Part shown: positions 43,059 to 50,672 of the stretch, in pieces
Position numbering within the stretch: the stretch's first letter is position 1
How the letters are laid out: each line of letters opens with the position of its first letter
NCBI RefSeq assembly: GCF_000739615.1
Contig: NZ_BATP01000020.1
Span: forward strand, 62,001 to 126,000
Direction: 5' to 3'
Length of the DNA: 64,000 bases
Source of the DNA: Haloferula sp. BvORR071
GTDB lineage: Bacteria > Verrucomicrobiota > Verrucomicrobiia > Verrucomicrobiales > Akkermansiaceae
Notes under the pieces: generated by a model
What the model was told of the DNA's origin: nothing
The model's input: only the letters and a program-made list of their open reading frames with translations
The model's database searches: none
Program-made: the position numbers and the translations under genes

Positions 43059-43442
43059 TCAATCATCGATCCGTGGTGATGGTTCGAGGGTGAATTGCTC
43101 TGGATGTTGGTCGAACTCACGTTTGAAGAGAAACAGCCTTCCACAAGCAGAACATCGGTAAGCTTCACCCACACGTTGGAACAATTCGCGCTCGATTATG
43201 ATCTCGATCAGCTCGTGGTCTGCGAATTCCCCGTAACCAGGGGAACTGAAGTAGTCGTGTAGCCAGTCACTTTCAGCTTCGGTGCCATTGGACCTCGCAT
43301 TGAAAAAGTCGCGTATCCTGTGTGCTGCGGCGGTCAGGCCTTCTTCCGCGTCCGAGTCAGCAATCACCTTGCTCACGAATGGATAGGGTCCGCCGCTCTC
43401 CATCTTTTCAGAATGTCCGCAACTGCAAGTCCAGCTTCCCAT
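43059..43442 (-). CDS. Hypothetical protein with terminal cysteine pairs
   Basis: A 127-residue soluble protein. The N-terminus has MGSWTCSCGH and the C-terminal third CSACGRLFLFKREFDQHPEQ; four cysteines (CxC and CxxC) could form a zinc ribbon joining the ends. The middle is acidic and helical (GLTAAAHRIRDFFNARSNGT, DHELIEIIIERELFQRVGEA). Base composition is lower in GC than the flanking operons, consistent with an acquired accessory gene. Size and zinc-knuckle ends resemble small immunity proteins or single-gene cargo. No function is assigned. Confidence 0.65.
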   Translation of the reverse strand: MGSWTCSCGHSEKMESGGPYPFVSKVIADSDAEEGLTAAAHRIRDFFNARSNGTEAESDWLHDYFSSPGYGEFADHELIEIIIERELFQRVGEAYRCSACGRLFLFKREFDQHPEQFTLEPSPRIDD

Positions 43443-43663
43443 CGGTCAATTCAAGAGCTTCTGCAAAACCTCCACAATTGAACAGCGGTTGTCGTGAATT
43501 TGCAAATCCCATGGAGCGCCGGATGTGAGGCCACACAGGAATGGAGGCTGGACTGCGGCGCTCTTCCCTGTCTCTGATCGGTGACCATCGGTGCTTCCGT
43601 GAAGTCGCTGGCGGGATCCGGAACCACAGTGGAAATCCCAGTTCTCACCCTAAGATTCCTGAT

Positions 43664-44122
43664 ATGAAGATGTTCGCTGCCGGTGCGCTCAGCACCTTGT
43701 TGGGTGTGGTCCTTCTGTCGGCGGTCAAGGACCTCGGACAGGCCCGTGCGGAGGACGCAGTGCCGCCCGCGGCCACGCCCGCCGCCAAAGAGACCTGGGA
43801 ATCCAAGATCCGGAATGGCGGCTCATTTAATCAGGGGAATGTCATTGGCATGCGCTTGGAAATCCTTGTGGAAGGCGAGGATCGCGACCGCCTCACTTCC
43901 GAGTTGGTGCAGTATTTGTCGAACCCTCTGAACGGCCAGGAACGGCTGCCGGGTGAAGAATTCATCCGCAAACGGGATTATGCCGCCATGGCCTTCGTGG
44001 TATTGGTTCCCGATTTGAAATACTCGGTTCCCATCGGGGAGCTTCTGCACGAGCGAGACACAAGGATCAGGGACATCGTTACCTCTTACCACGAGAAAGT
44101 CATTGAGGGGATTACCAAGTAG
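43664..44122 (+). CDS. Secreted hypothetical protein
   Basis: A 152-residue protein starting at ATG 43664 with an N-terminal signal-like segment (MKMFAAGALSTLLGVVLLSA) followed by an Ala/Pro-rich linker and a mixed alpha/beta domain (MRLEILVEGEDRDRLTSELV, DYAAMAFVVLVPDLKYSVPI, LLHERDTRIRDIVTSYHEKV). Cleavage would lie near ARAED. I cannot name the family. The frame opens upstream at 43541 but that part lacks a leader. The next gene starts 66 bp downstream on the same strand and is also membrane-linked, so the two may form a small operon. Confidence 0.65.
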   Translation: MKMFAAGALSTLLGVVLLSAVKDLGQARAEDAVPPAATPAAKETWESKIRNGGSFNQGNVIGMRLEILVEGEDRDRLTSELVQYLSNPLNGQERLPGEEFIRKRDYAAMAFVVLVPDLKYSVPIGELLHERDTRIRDIVTSYHEKVIEGITK

Positions 44123-44188
44123 ATTTGGAGTTCCCGCTCCGGAGTCACGGGTGGCTTCGCGCTGAGAGTGCTGAGCTATGGCAGAACG

Positions 44189-44701
44189 ATGGCTCTCGCC
44201 GCCGGGAGATCGGTCTGGCAGCTTGCTGGGGTGAAGCTCGCCCTGCACCGATCCATCATCTTCTGGTCCGGCCTGTTGGTGATGGGCTTCATCGTATGGG
44301 CGTGGGCGATATCCTATGACCATAGAAGCTGGGTGAACTTCGAAAGCTACGCTCTGGCCAATACCGAAGGGTATGCGTCAGTCGGGCACACTTGGATCCC
44401 CACCCAAAATGACGCGGGGCATTCGAAGACACGGCGGGGGCAATATCGCTACGAACGCGTAGCGCCGCCGTTCATCGCCCGCGGCAAGGAGGCGGCGATC
44501 TCTTCTTGGCCTGAGTGGGGCCAGGCCACTTACAAGGAGGTCCTGACGCTGGCCTATTCCGCGGGTCCAGCGGCGGCTTGGGGGGTGTTCGTTCCGCATT
44601 GGTTGCTGCTGCTGGGAAGTCTTCTTTTCTGGATGGCTTTGCTCTGCGGGCGGGCGAGGCGGAGGAAGAGGATGGGAACTCCACTCCAAGAGGCTGTGTG
44701 A
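44189..44701 (+). CDS. Hypothetical membrane protein
   Basis: A 170-residue protein with two membrane spans (IIFWSGLLVMGFIVWAWAIS near residues 22-42 and WLLLLGSLLFWMALLCG near 137-155) flanking an exported loop containing NTEGYASVGHTWIPTQND and PEWGQATYKEVLTLAY, and ending in a basic RARRRKRMG tail. A GTG at 44168 is an alternative start. No catalytic motif is visible. It lies in the accessory stretch, directly before the repeat-rich block. Confidence 0.6.
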   Translation: MALAAGRSVWQLAGVKLALHRSIIFWSGLLVMGFIVWAWAISYDHRSWVNFESYALANTEGYASVGHTWIPTQNDAGHSKTRRGQYRYERVAPPFIARGKEAAISSWPEWGQATYKEVLTLAYSAGPAAAWGVFVPHWLLLLGSLLFWMALLCGRARRRKRMGTPLQEAV

Positions 44702-44714
44702 AGATCGGGATGGC

Positions 44715-44806
44715 GGGATGAGGGTGAGGTGGGGATCTAAGGATGCGGCTTGTGGCCGCGGAAGTGCGACGGTCATAGACGCGCCGCTACAGGGGGGGAT
44801 CCGAGG
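44715..44806. repeat. 92-bp direct repeat, copy 1
   Basis: GGGATGAGGGTGAGGTGGGG to CCGAGG, matching 45081-45172 with 6 mismatches in 92 and no gaps. The core reads GCGGCTTGTGGCCGC and GCGCCGCTACAG. It starts 13 bp after the upstream membrane-protein stop. Confidence 0.85.
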
Positions 44807-45080
44807 AGAAGCGCCATAAGCCGGACCTCGCGGAGTGAGGGTCCCTGCCTTATTCAGACAGGCTCTGAGAAATAAAGGCGCGATCGATGAGGGACGCTAG
44901 ATGAAGCGCAGCGCTCCCAAATCGGACGGACCTTCAGCCCTCCATCCTTCGGCTGTGCAGTTCCTGGGCCTCGCGGCCCAGGCTTGTATGGAGTGGGCCG
45001 TTGGCCCTGAAGAGCAGTGGGCCTTTGGCCCTGATAGATTGGGTGAATATCGGGATGGAGGGGGCCTTTCTTGGGAAGGT
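44807..45080. other. Spacer between the 92-bp repeats with three GGCC-type hairpins
   Basis: Holds CCTGGGCC-TCGC-GGCCCAGG (44963-44982), GGGCC-GTT-GGCCC (44995-45007) and GGGCC-TTT-GGCCC (45019-45031). The frames here are short, vary in sense and extend into the repeats, so no gene is called. This looks like a dispersed palindromic element rather than coding sequence. Confidence 0.6.
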
Positions 45081-45172
45081 GGGATGAGGGTGAGGTGGGG
45101 ATCTGACGATGCGGCTTGTGGCCGCGAAAGTGCGACGGTCATAGACGCGCCGCTACAGGGGAGAGTCCGAGG
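45081..45172. repeat. 92-bp direct repeat, copy 2
   Basis: Second copy of the element at 44715-44806. The substitutions do not favour synonymous sites in any frame by eye, so the conserved thing is DNA rather than protein. Confidence 0.85.
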
Positions 45173-45180
45173 GGCTTAGC

Positions 45181-45393
45181 TTACATCAAGACGGAGCCGA
45201 TGTGGTTTTCACCTGACGGCTCCGTGGTGTTGTTGATGCGTTCGCTGGCGGGATCGGAAGACGGAATGGCCGGCCAATCCAGATCGTGGTTATGGCGAAT
45301 GTAGTCGACGAGGGCAAGGAGCAGGCCGGCAGTGAGTAGCCCCATCGCCGTGTAGAGGATCCAGCCCCATTTGTCCGAAGGCCAACGCAGCAT
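45181..45393 (-). CDS. Small single-span membrane protein
   Basis: A 70-residue frame from ATG 45391-45393 (MLRWPSDKWGWILYTAMGLL) with one transmembrane helix (WGWILYTAMGLLTAGLLLAL) and a polar, exported-looking tail (DWPAIPSSDPASERINNTTE). The frame continues upstream to 45603, overlapping the secreted protein gene's 3' end, but that part is basic and low complexity. The stop lies 9 bp beyond the second 92-bp repeat. No homologous family is recognised. Confidence 0.5.
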   Translation of the reverse strand: MLRWPSDKWGWILYTAMGLLTAGLLLALVDYIRHNHDLDWPAIPSSDPASERINNTTEPSGENHIGSVLM

Positions 45394-45559
45394 CGGAATC
45401 CAATCTAGGGGTTCAGGTGTGGGCGTCAACCCAGCTGCGAAGTTGTTGCTGTCGCGCTTTGGATGAGGACTGCGGGCGGAGTGGTTAGAGTTTGCGGTTT
45501 TCAAGCGGACAGAGTGTCCGCTCTCCGCAGGGGCCGCGGGTTGGGTGGCAGGTCCTCTC

Positions 45560-46135
45560 TTACTCGCTCTTCTTGGTCGAGACGGCTTCGATCTTCTCCT
45601 CAACTTTCTTTGCGGTTCCGGCTTCGATGTCGATGGCTACGGACATGGATCCACTATAGGATGGGGTGGCTGCCGCGCCGGTGGGAGAAGGGCCGGAAAT
45701 GGTGAGTGAGAGGACATTTCCTTGCCACTTGGCGGGCACCGACTGGCTGCCAACCAGAGGATTTCCTTTTTCATCGTTGGGCTTGGGCAGCTTGAGGTCC
45801 TTCCAGACTTCCTTGGTCCGGACGAAGACGTGGGTATCAAGGTGTTGGGGGTTGCCCACGGCGAAGGCGACGGCATCCGAGCCGGCGGACCAGAGGATGC
45901 TGCCTTCCTTGATCTCGCCTTGCTTCAGGTCATCTTCCACGGCCAAGGTCAGGAAGAGTTTGCCTGAGACGCCCTCGAGCCAGACCTTGTCGGGCTTTTC
46001 AGGATGTGGCTGGACGAGCAGCACCAGATCACCCTTCGGCGAAGGGTAGCGCTGGACGGGTGTTTCTTCAGCCGCACTAACGGGGCTGAGGGCCAGAAGG
46101 CAGGAGCAGAGGAGTGTGGTATGGAATGGTTGCAT
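45560..46135 (-). CDS. Secreted hypothetical protein
   Basis: A 191-residue protein with a clear signal peptide (MQPFHTTLLCSCLLALSPVS, then AAEET) and a beta-rich body (GDLVLLVQPHPEKPDKVWLE, DAVAFAVGNPQHLDTHVFVR, ISGPSPTGAAATPSYSGSMS). The repeated strand-turn pattern looks like a small beta-propeller or sandwich. It is divergent from the next hypothetical gene, sharing a 222-bp promoter gap. It has ordinary codon usage for this chromosome and no clear family. Confidence 0.65.
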   Translation of the reverse strand: MQPFHTTLLCSCLLALSPVSAAEETPVQRYPSPKGDLVLLVQPHPEKPDKVWLEGVSGKLFLTLAVEDDLKQGEIKEGSILWSAGSDAVAFAVGNPQHLDTHVFVRTKEVWKDLKLPKPNDEKGNPLVGSQSVPAKWQGNVLSLTISGPSPTGAAATPSYSGSMSVAIDIEAGTAKKVEEKIEAVSTKKSE

Positions 46136-46357
46136 CCATCACTGTGCCACGGTTTCTGCCCGGTTCAAGATGGGGAAGTTTCAAGGATCCCGCGGAACAG
46201 GGATCGAAGGCAGGGAAAAATGCGGAGGCGACTCTTCGTGGGTGTGGATGCGTGACTCGCCTGCAGCTTGGTTCCATCTTGAAAGGCCCCCTCCCCTGCC
46301 CTAGCGCTTGTAGAGCCCCTTGCAAGCAAGTCAGCGGAAGAGCAAGCGTCTGAAGAA

Positions 46358-47263
46358 ATGAACCAAGCGCCACAGGAGTCGACGCGAAAGATCCGGATCG
46401 AGAAGCGGAGTGAGAATGCAGAGTTTCTCCGGCATCCACCATCCCAAGGAGCTCCGGGGCCGATCTTTGATGCGCTGGCAGCGCGCTTTCCCGCTTACGT
46501 GGTTGCAGGCAACCGGATCGAGTTGCATCGCGCCTTGGACGATCCTGCGCTTGAGGAACTGATGGCAGCGGCGATCGAGGCGGGACTAACCCCGCAGAAG
46601 CATCGAGCGGATGTGCCCGCCCAGGTGGAGATCAGCGATTTCCGCGTCTATACGGCCGCCGAGATTGATAGCGCACCTCTGCTAACGTGTGAGGGTCACG
46701 ATCCCTTCATCGGCTCTGTAGTCTTGGATCCGGAGTCTCCAGCTGCCGGGCTGCGATTGAAGCGGGATCAATGGTTCAAGCGATGCAAGAAGCGGCAGTT
46801 CGGATCGATGGTGAACCTCTACCACCTGCTGGCGGTGCGAGGCGCGGCGAAGCAGGCCATGGAGCTGGCCGAGCTGCGCGGCCTGAAACTGATGATGATG
46901 CCAACCGATTCAGCGACCGGAGAGTGGCCGGAGGAGATCGAGCCGCTGCATCTGATCTGGTCGGAATGGGTGCTCCCTGAAGTGAATAACGAGCTCTTCA
47001 ATAACCAGCACGAGGTTTTCCGTTCCAGCGAGCGGGATTTCACGAACTTGCAGAGCGGGTGCTTTTTGCTCGATGGCCACAAGATCTCTCCCGCTCTCCG
47101 CTACCGGGCCTTTGACACTTCATCGTTCGATGTGGCGGTTACCCGCGAGCGCTTCGGAGGGACGCAGCAGTGCTACAGCCAGATCGTGTATAGCCAGCGG
47201 GCAAGGCGAGTTCTCGAACAGCTCGATTCGAAGCTCATCTTTCGACCGGTGGAGATTCGTTGA
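46358..47263 (+). CDS. Unknown soluble protein, possible imm11/DUF1629-like fold
   Basis: A 301-residue protein with GAAGAA just before ATG 46358. It is soluble, without signal or membrane segment. The C-terminus (SQIVYSQRARRVLEQL, then DSKLIFRPVEIR) has the cadence of the imm11/DUF1629 immunity-protein family, in which a terminal helix is followed by a short FEPV-like strand. The preceding SGCFLLDGHKISPALRYRAF and FDTSSFDVAVTRERFGGTQQ are less diagnostic. If that resemblance is real, it would be an orphan immunity protein, as no toxin lies alongside. The 3' end overlaps a convergent small ORF by 29 bp. Confidence 0.6.
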   Translation: MNQAPQESTRKIRIEKRSENAEFLRHPPSQGAPGPIFDALAARFPAYVVAGNRIELHRALDDPALEELMAAAIEAGLTPQKHRADVPAQVEISDFRVYTAAEIDSAPLLTCEGHDPFIGSVVLDPESPAAGLRLKRDQWFKRCKKRQFGSMVNLYHLLAVRGAAKQAMELAELRGLKLMMMPTDSATGEWPEEIEPLHLIWSEWVLPEVNNELFNNQHEVFRSSERDFTNLQSGCFLLDGHKISPALRYRAFDTSSFDVAVTRERFGGTQQCYSQIVYSQRARRVLEQLDSKLIFRPVEIR

Positions 47264-47408
47264 GGCGGGAATGGTCTTGAGGGGCCTTGCGGCGGATCGC
47301 GCGGCATCCTCCCCTGAGCAGGGCGCAGGCCGCCATCAGCCCGATCGCAAGCACCCAGAGGACGACGAGAAAGGCGAAGAAGTAGGCGATTGAGAGCGGG
47401 TCGGGCAT
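47235..47408 (-). CDS. Small single-span membrane protein at the end of the MoxR/Bat operon
   Basis: A 57-codon frame from ATG 47406-47408, 25 bp past the caspase-like gene stop. It reads MPDPLSIAYFFAFLVVLWVL, then a Cys/Arg-rich segment (CALLRGGCRAIRRKAPQ) and a short polar tail. It would have one membrane helix with a basic cytoplasmic side. No Shine-Dalgarno is clear. Position suggests a ninth gene of the operon; chance is possible. It overlaps the upstream convergent gene by 29 bp. Confidence 0.4.
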   Translation of the reverse strand: MPDPLSIAYFFAFLVVLWVLAIGLMAACALLRGGCRAIRRKAPQDHSRLNESPPVER

Positions 47409-47433
47409 GGAAGCAGATGGCGAGAGGGTTCGG

Positions 47434-48357
47434 CTACTTGCCGTAGAGCTTGGCCATGCGCCGCATCAGTTTCTCGAGCCCGGCGTAGTAGTCGTCTTCC
47501 TTGAGCTCCTTCTTGCGTTGCCGCAGAGCTTCGATCTCGGCTTCGAGCTTGGTCCGCTCTTCACGGGCAGCGGGAGCAAGCGGATCTGCACTATCACCGA
47601 GGAAATGAATCTCGCGGGCCAGGGAGCCATCGGCTGCGGGGCCCTCGGCGCGGAGGCCTTTGAACTTGTCGGTGCCGGTTCCCTTACCATCGCCGTTGTC
47701 ATCGATGACGGCATGCTCGGCCACGACGCGCTGGGCGTCGTCGTAGAAGGCCTTGGTAGTAGCGGAGGCGTGAAGGACAGCCTCTAACAGGGATAGCGAG
47801 CCATCGAGATCCAGGTCGGCGTCCGCGGAGTTGAGGGAATCGGCGAGCTTTTCACCGAGGCGCGCGTAGTTGCGCTCGCCGCCGCGGCTGGCGCTGACGA
47901 TGACGCGGTCCTTCCCCGCCAGCGGCTCGACGAAGGGGCCGCTGGCCGAGAAGAGATTGAGGACGATGAGGCGGCGCTGGAAGGGCTTGAGGAGTTCCGC
48001 GACTTCCGTGGCCTCGATGTCCGGGCCGCGGAGGTTGAACTTGGCGGAGCGGCCGTCATAGGTGCCGTGGCCGATGAGCACCAGCCAGAGGTCGCCGCCG
48101 GTCTTTGGCAGGGCGGCGATGGCTTTGCTGAGACTTGGCTTGTCGCCATCAGCAGGCTCGTCGCCGAGGCCGATGGTGTTTGCCTCCATCTTCGCCTTTG
48201 CCGCGAGATCCTGCCAGACCTTGGCCTGGCGGCGGAATTCATCCTGATAGAGCGCGTTCCCGGGCTCCCCGATGACGAGGAGCAGGGCGCGCTTCTCCTC
48301 CGCCGCGTGCAGGAGCGGTGCCGCGGTGATCAGGAGGAGAGTGAGCAAGGTCTTCAT
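47434..48357 (-). CDS. Caspase/C13-fold secreted protein lacking the expected catalytic Cys
   Basis: A 307-residue protein with a signal peptide (MKTLLTLLLITAAPLLHAAE) and a clan CD-like fold: LLLVIGEPGNALYQDEFRRQ near the N-terminus, the catalytic-His strand LIGHGTYDGRSAKFNLRG, and then IVLNLFSASGPFVEPL at the place where active members carry Asp-Ala-Cys. Here that strand has Phe/Ser and no Cys, so the protein is probably inactive, or catalysis differs. A charged coiled-coil-like C-terminus ends it. The start overlaps the vWA gene stop as ATGA, so it belongs to the MoxR/Bat operon and may act as its periplasmic scaffold or sensor. Confidence 0.75.
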   Translation of the reverse strand: MKTLLTLLLITAAPLLHAAEEKRALLLVIGEPGNALYQDEFRRQAKVWQDLAAKAKMEANTIGLGDEPADGDKPSLSKAIAALPKTGGDLWLVLIGHGTYDGRSAKFNLRGPDIEATEVAELLKPFQRRLIVLNLFSASGPFVEPLAGKDRVIVSASRGGERNYARLGEKLADSLNSADADLDLDGSLSLLEAVLHASATTKAFYDDAQRVVAEHAVIDDNGDGKGTGTDKFKGLRAEGPAADGSLAREIHFLGDSADPLAPAAREERTKLEAEIEALRQRKKELKEDDYYAGLEKLMRRMAKLYGK

Positions 48358-50672
48358 GCGAGTTTCTTCCAGCGGCGCAATGACCACTCGCCGATGAAGC
48401 AGCCAAGTGCGGCGGCGAGCCACCAGGGCGAATGCCACAGGGGCTCGGAGCGGGTCTCGGTGATCGGGACCGGCAATTCATCGAGCGACCTAACAAATTC
48501 ATCCAGCCCAGCCGGAGAGAGCACGCGGCCGCCGGTGGCGGTGGCGAGGCGGGTCATCGCGTCCATGTCGGGCTTGAGGGCCAGGTATTCGTCCTGGAGG
48601 GCATTCACGACCCAGCCGGTGCTGGCGGTCTGGGCCGGCCGGGTGCCGGCGGCGCGGCTGGTGGCCTCGGCGAGATAGGGGCCGGGAGCAGTGTCGGTGT
48701 GGAGCGACTCTAGGATGCCGGGAGTTTCGGCATTTGGCCGCGGGGAAAGCGTGGTCCAAGTCTCGTCAGGACGGCGGACGCGCAGGGCGATGCCACCGGA
48801 TTCGGCGGGCTGGAAATCCTCGCCTAACAGACGGGTCGTGATCTGTTGGCCACTGGTCGCGGTCTCCGCTTTGACGGCGAGCGGGCGGGGCACATCGGAG
48901 AGCAGCCAGCGGGTGAGCTGCCGCCAGGTCTTGTCCATGTCCGCATGCGAGTTCGCATCGTGCAGGCCCCAGCGCCAGAGATCGGTGGCGGCGATCACGG
49001 CGGTATGCCCGCGGCCGTAGCGGCGCACGGCAAGTGCGGGGCTGGGCGCATCGGCGGACTCGAACTTGCCGACCTCCATCGCGCCGGGGCGGATCGCGGG
49101 GAGGCGGTGGATATTCTGGAACTCCGGCATCTCGCGCAGGCGCCGCTCCTCTTCCGCCTCGGTCTTGCGAAGGCGTGCCCATGGTTCTAACAGGCCTTCG
49201 CGGGTCAGCACGAATTTCCCCGAGGAGGGGGCATCGCCAGGTGTCGCGGGATCGAGGTAGACCGGCAGCATCTCGCCGATGGCGGTTTCCTTGTAGCCGC
49301 CGGCATCCAGCGACTCCATGCCGCCGAGCATGAGGACGCTGCCGCCACGCTCCGAGACGTAGCGCTGGAGCAGGCGCTGCTGGTCGCGGGTGAAGAACTC
49401 CGCCTCGAGGTCATCGAGGATCACCGCATCAAAGGGGAAGAGCCCGGCGGAGGTTTTTGGAAAGCCCTTGTCGAGTTCATCGCCGTCCTTGGTATTGAGG
49501 CGCATGAAGACGGCTTCATCGAAGCGCTCGGCGTTCTCCTGGTCGGCGAAGCCGCGGTAGAGCGGATTGCTATTCTCCCCTTGGCGGCCCCTCATCTGGA
49601 ATTTCGGCTCGCGGCGCGCGATACGGATGACGCTGGTGAGGCTGACATCAGGGTCGTCCTCAAGCGCGCGCTGGAGGAACTTGTGCTCGAAGTTCGGCCG
49701 ACCGCCGATGTAGAGCACACGGTAGGGGCCGCTATCGCGATTGGCGGCGACCATGCGGCGGTTGTTCTCCAGTGTGGCTTCTTGCAGGGGCTCGGCCGGC
49801 TTCACCGCGACTTCGAGGAAGGTGGTGCCAGTGGCTTCGGGGCGCACCTGGAAGCGAGGGTTCCAAGTGGCTTGGTCCCCGGTGAAATCGTGGCGCAATT
49901 CTTCGAGCACCTTGCCGCCGCGTTCGCTGACGGTGGCAACGACGCTCTTCCCGGCGAGGCCGAGCGCGGTGATCGAGGCGTCGACGAGGATCGGTGCGTC
50001 CTCGAACAAGGTGGCGCGCGCAGTGGCACTGGCGACGGAGAGATCCAGCAGAGGCTTCTCCGGTGCGATGACCAGCGGGAAGATTGGTGGCAAGCCGTCC
50101 TTCATCCCGGCGAGTGCGGCGGTGTCGGTGGGGCTGCCATCGGTAACGACGAGGATGCCGGCAAGCGGGCGGCCTTGATAACGATCGCGGGTTTCGCCGA
50201 GGGCGCGAGCCAAGGCCGAAGCATTGCCCTGGAAGTCCAGCGGTGCGCGATGATGGAGGCGCTGGTTGAAGGAGAAGCGATCGAGGATGAAGTCCTTGCC
50301 GAGCTTCTCCTGCCAGCCTTCCGGCTTGGGTTCGAGCAGGGCGTTCAGGCGGTCGGCGCGTGACTTGCCATCGGCCTGATCCTGCAAGCTCATGCTGCGA
50401 CTGTTGTCTAAGAGCAGCGCCCAGTGATTGGTGCCGGGGCGGTTGTGGGTGCGGACGATTTCCGGGCGCAGCAGGAAGAAGAGCAGCAGCGCAAAGCCGA
50501 GCCACTTCAAGCCACCGGCCAGCCAGCGGATACGCAGGGGAATCCAAGGCTTGCCCCGGTAGCTGAAAAACAAAGCGACGGCGATGAGCACCAGCCCGAT
50601 GATGCCTGGCAGGATCCAGCCGCTTTCAGGCCAGACTATTCTCATGTCTGCGATGATGGGGGTGTCGCTCAT
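48354..50672 (-). CDS. vWA / class I glutamine-amidotransferase-like membrane protein
   Basis: A 772-residue membrane protein with two N-terminal spans (IIGLVLIAVALFFSYRG and WLGFALLLFFLLRPEIV), a vWA-like domain with a complete DNSRS MIDAS (89-93), and a later GATase1-like domain (YRVLYIGGRPNFEHKFLQRA, FPFDAVILDDLEAEFFTRDQ, YVSERGGSVLMLGGMESLDA). A last membrane span is near the end. The second domain resembles sugar-binding or sensory amidotransferase folds, without the catalytic Cys nucleophile. It is coupled by ATGA to both neighbours. Probably an inner-membrane, periplasm-facing component of the MoxR/Bat machinery. Confidence 0.83.
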   Translation of the reverse strand: MSDTPIIADMRIVWPESGWILPGIIGLVLIAVALFFSYRGKPWIPLRIRWLAGGLKWLGFALLLFFLLRPEIVRTHNRPGTNHWALLLDNSRSMSLQDQADGKSRADRLNALLEPKPEGWQEKLGKDFILDRFSFNQRLHHRAPLDFQGNASALARALGETRDRYQGRPLAGILVVTDGSPTDTAALAGMKDGLPPIFPLVIAPEKPLLDLSVASATARATLFEDAPILVDASITALGLAGKSVVATVSERGGKVLEELRHDFTGDQATWNPRFQVRPEATGTTFLEVAVKPAEPLQEATLENNRRMVAANRDSGPYRVLYIGGRPNFEHKFLQRALEDDPDVSLTSVIRIARREPKFQMRGRQGENSNPLYRGFADQENAERFDEAVFMRLNTKDGDELDKGFPKTSAGLFPFDAVILDDLEAEFFTRDQQRLLQRYVSERGGSVLMLGGMESLDAGGYKETAIGEMLPVYLDPATPGDAPSSGKFVLTREGLLEPWARLRKTEAEEERRLREMPEFQNIHRLPAIRPGAMEVGKFESADAPSPALAVRRYGRGHTAVIAATDLWRWGLHDANSHADMDKTWRQLTRWLLSDVPRPLAVKAETATSGQQITTRLLGEDFQPAESGGIALRVRRPDETWTTLSPRPNAETPGILESLHTDTAPGPYLAEATSRAAGTRPAQTASTGWVVNALQDEYLALKPDMDAMTRLATATGGRVLSPAGLDEFVRSLDELPVPITETRSEPLWHSPWWLAAALGCFIGEWSLRRWKKLA

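Noticed and set aside
44378..44776. Minus-strand frame starting with the same residues as one at 44897-45142
   Set aside because: The shared start comes from the repeated DNA itself; it opposes a credible membrane-protein gene.
44901..45179. 92-codon plus-strand frame across the repeat block
   Set aside because: It runs through hairpins and half of a 92-bp repeat. The repeat differences do not preserve the frame.
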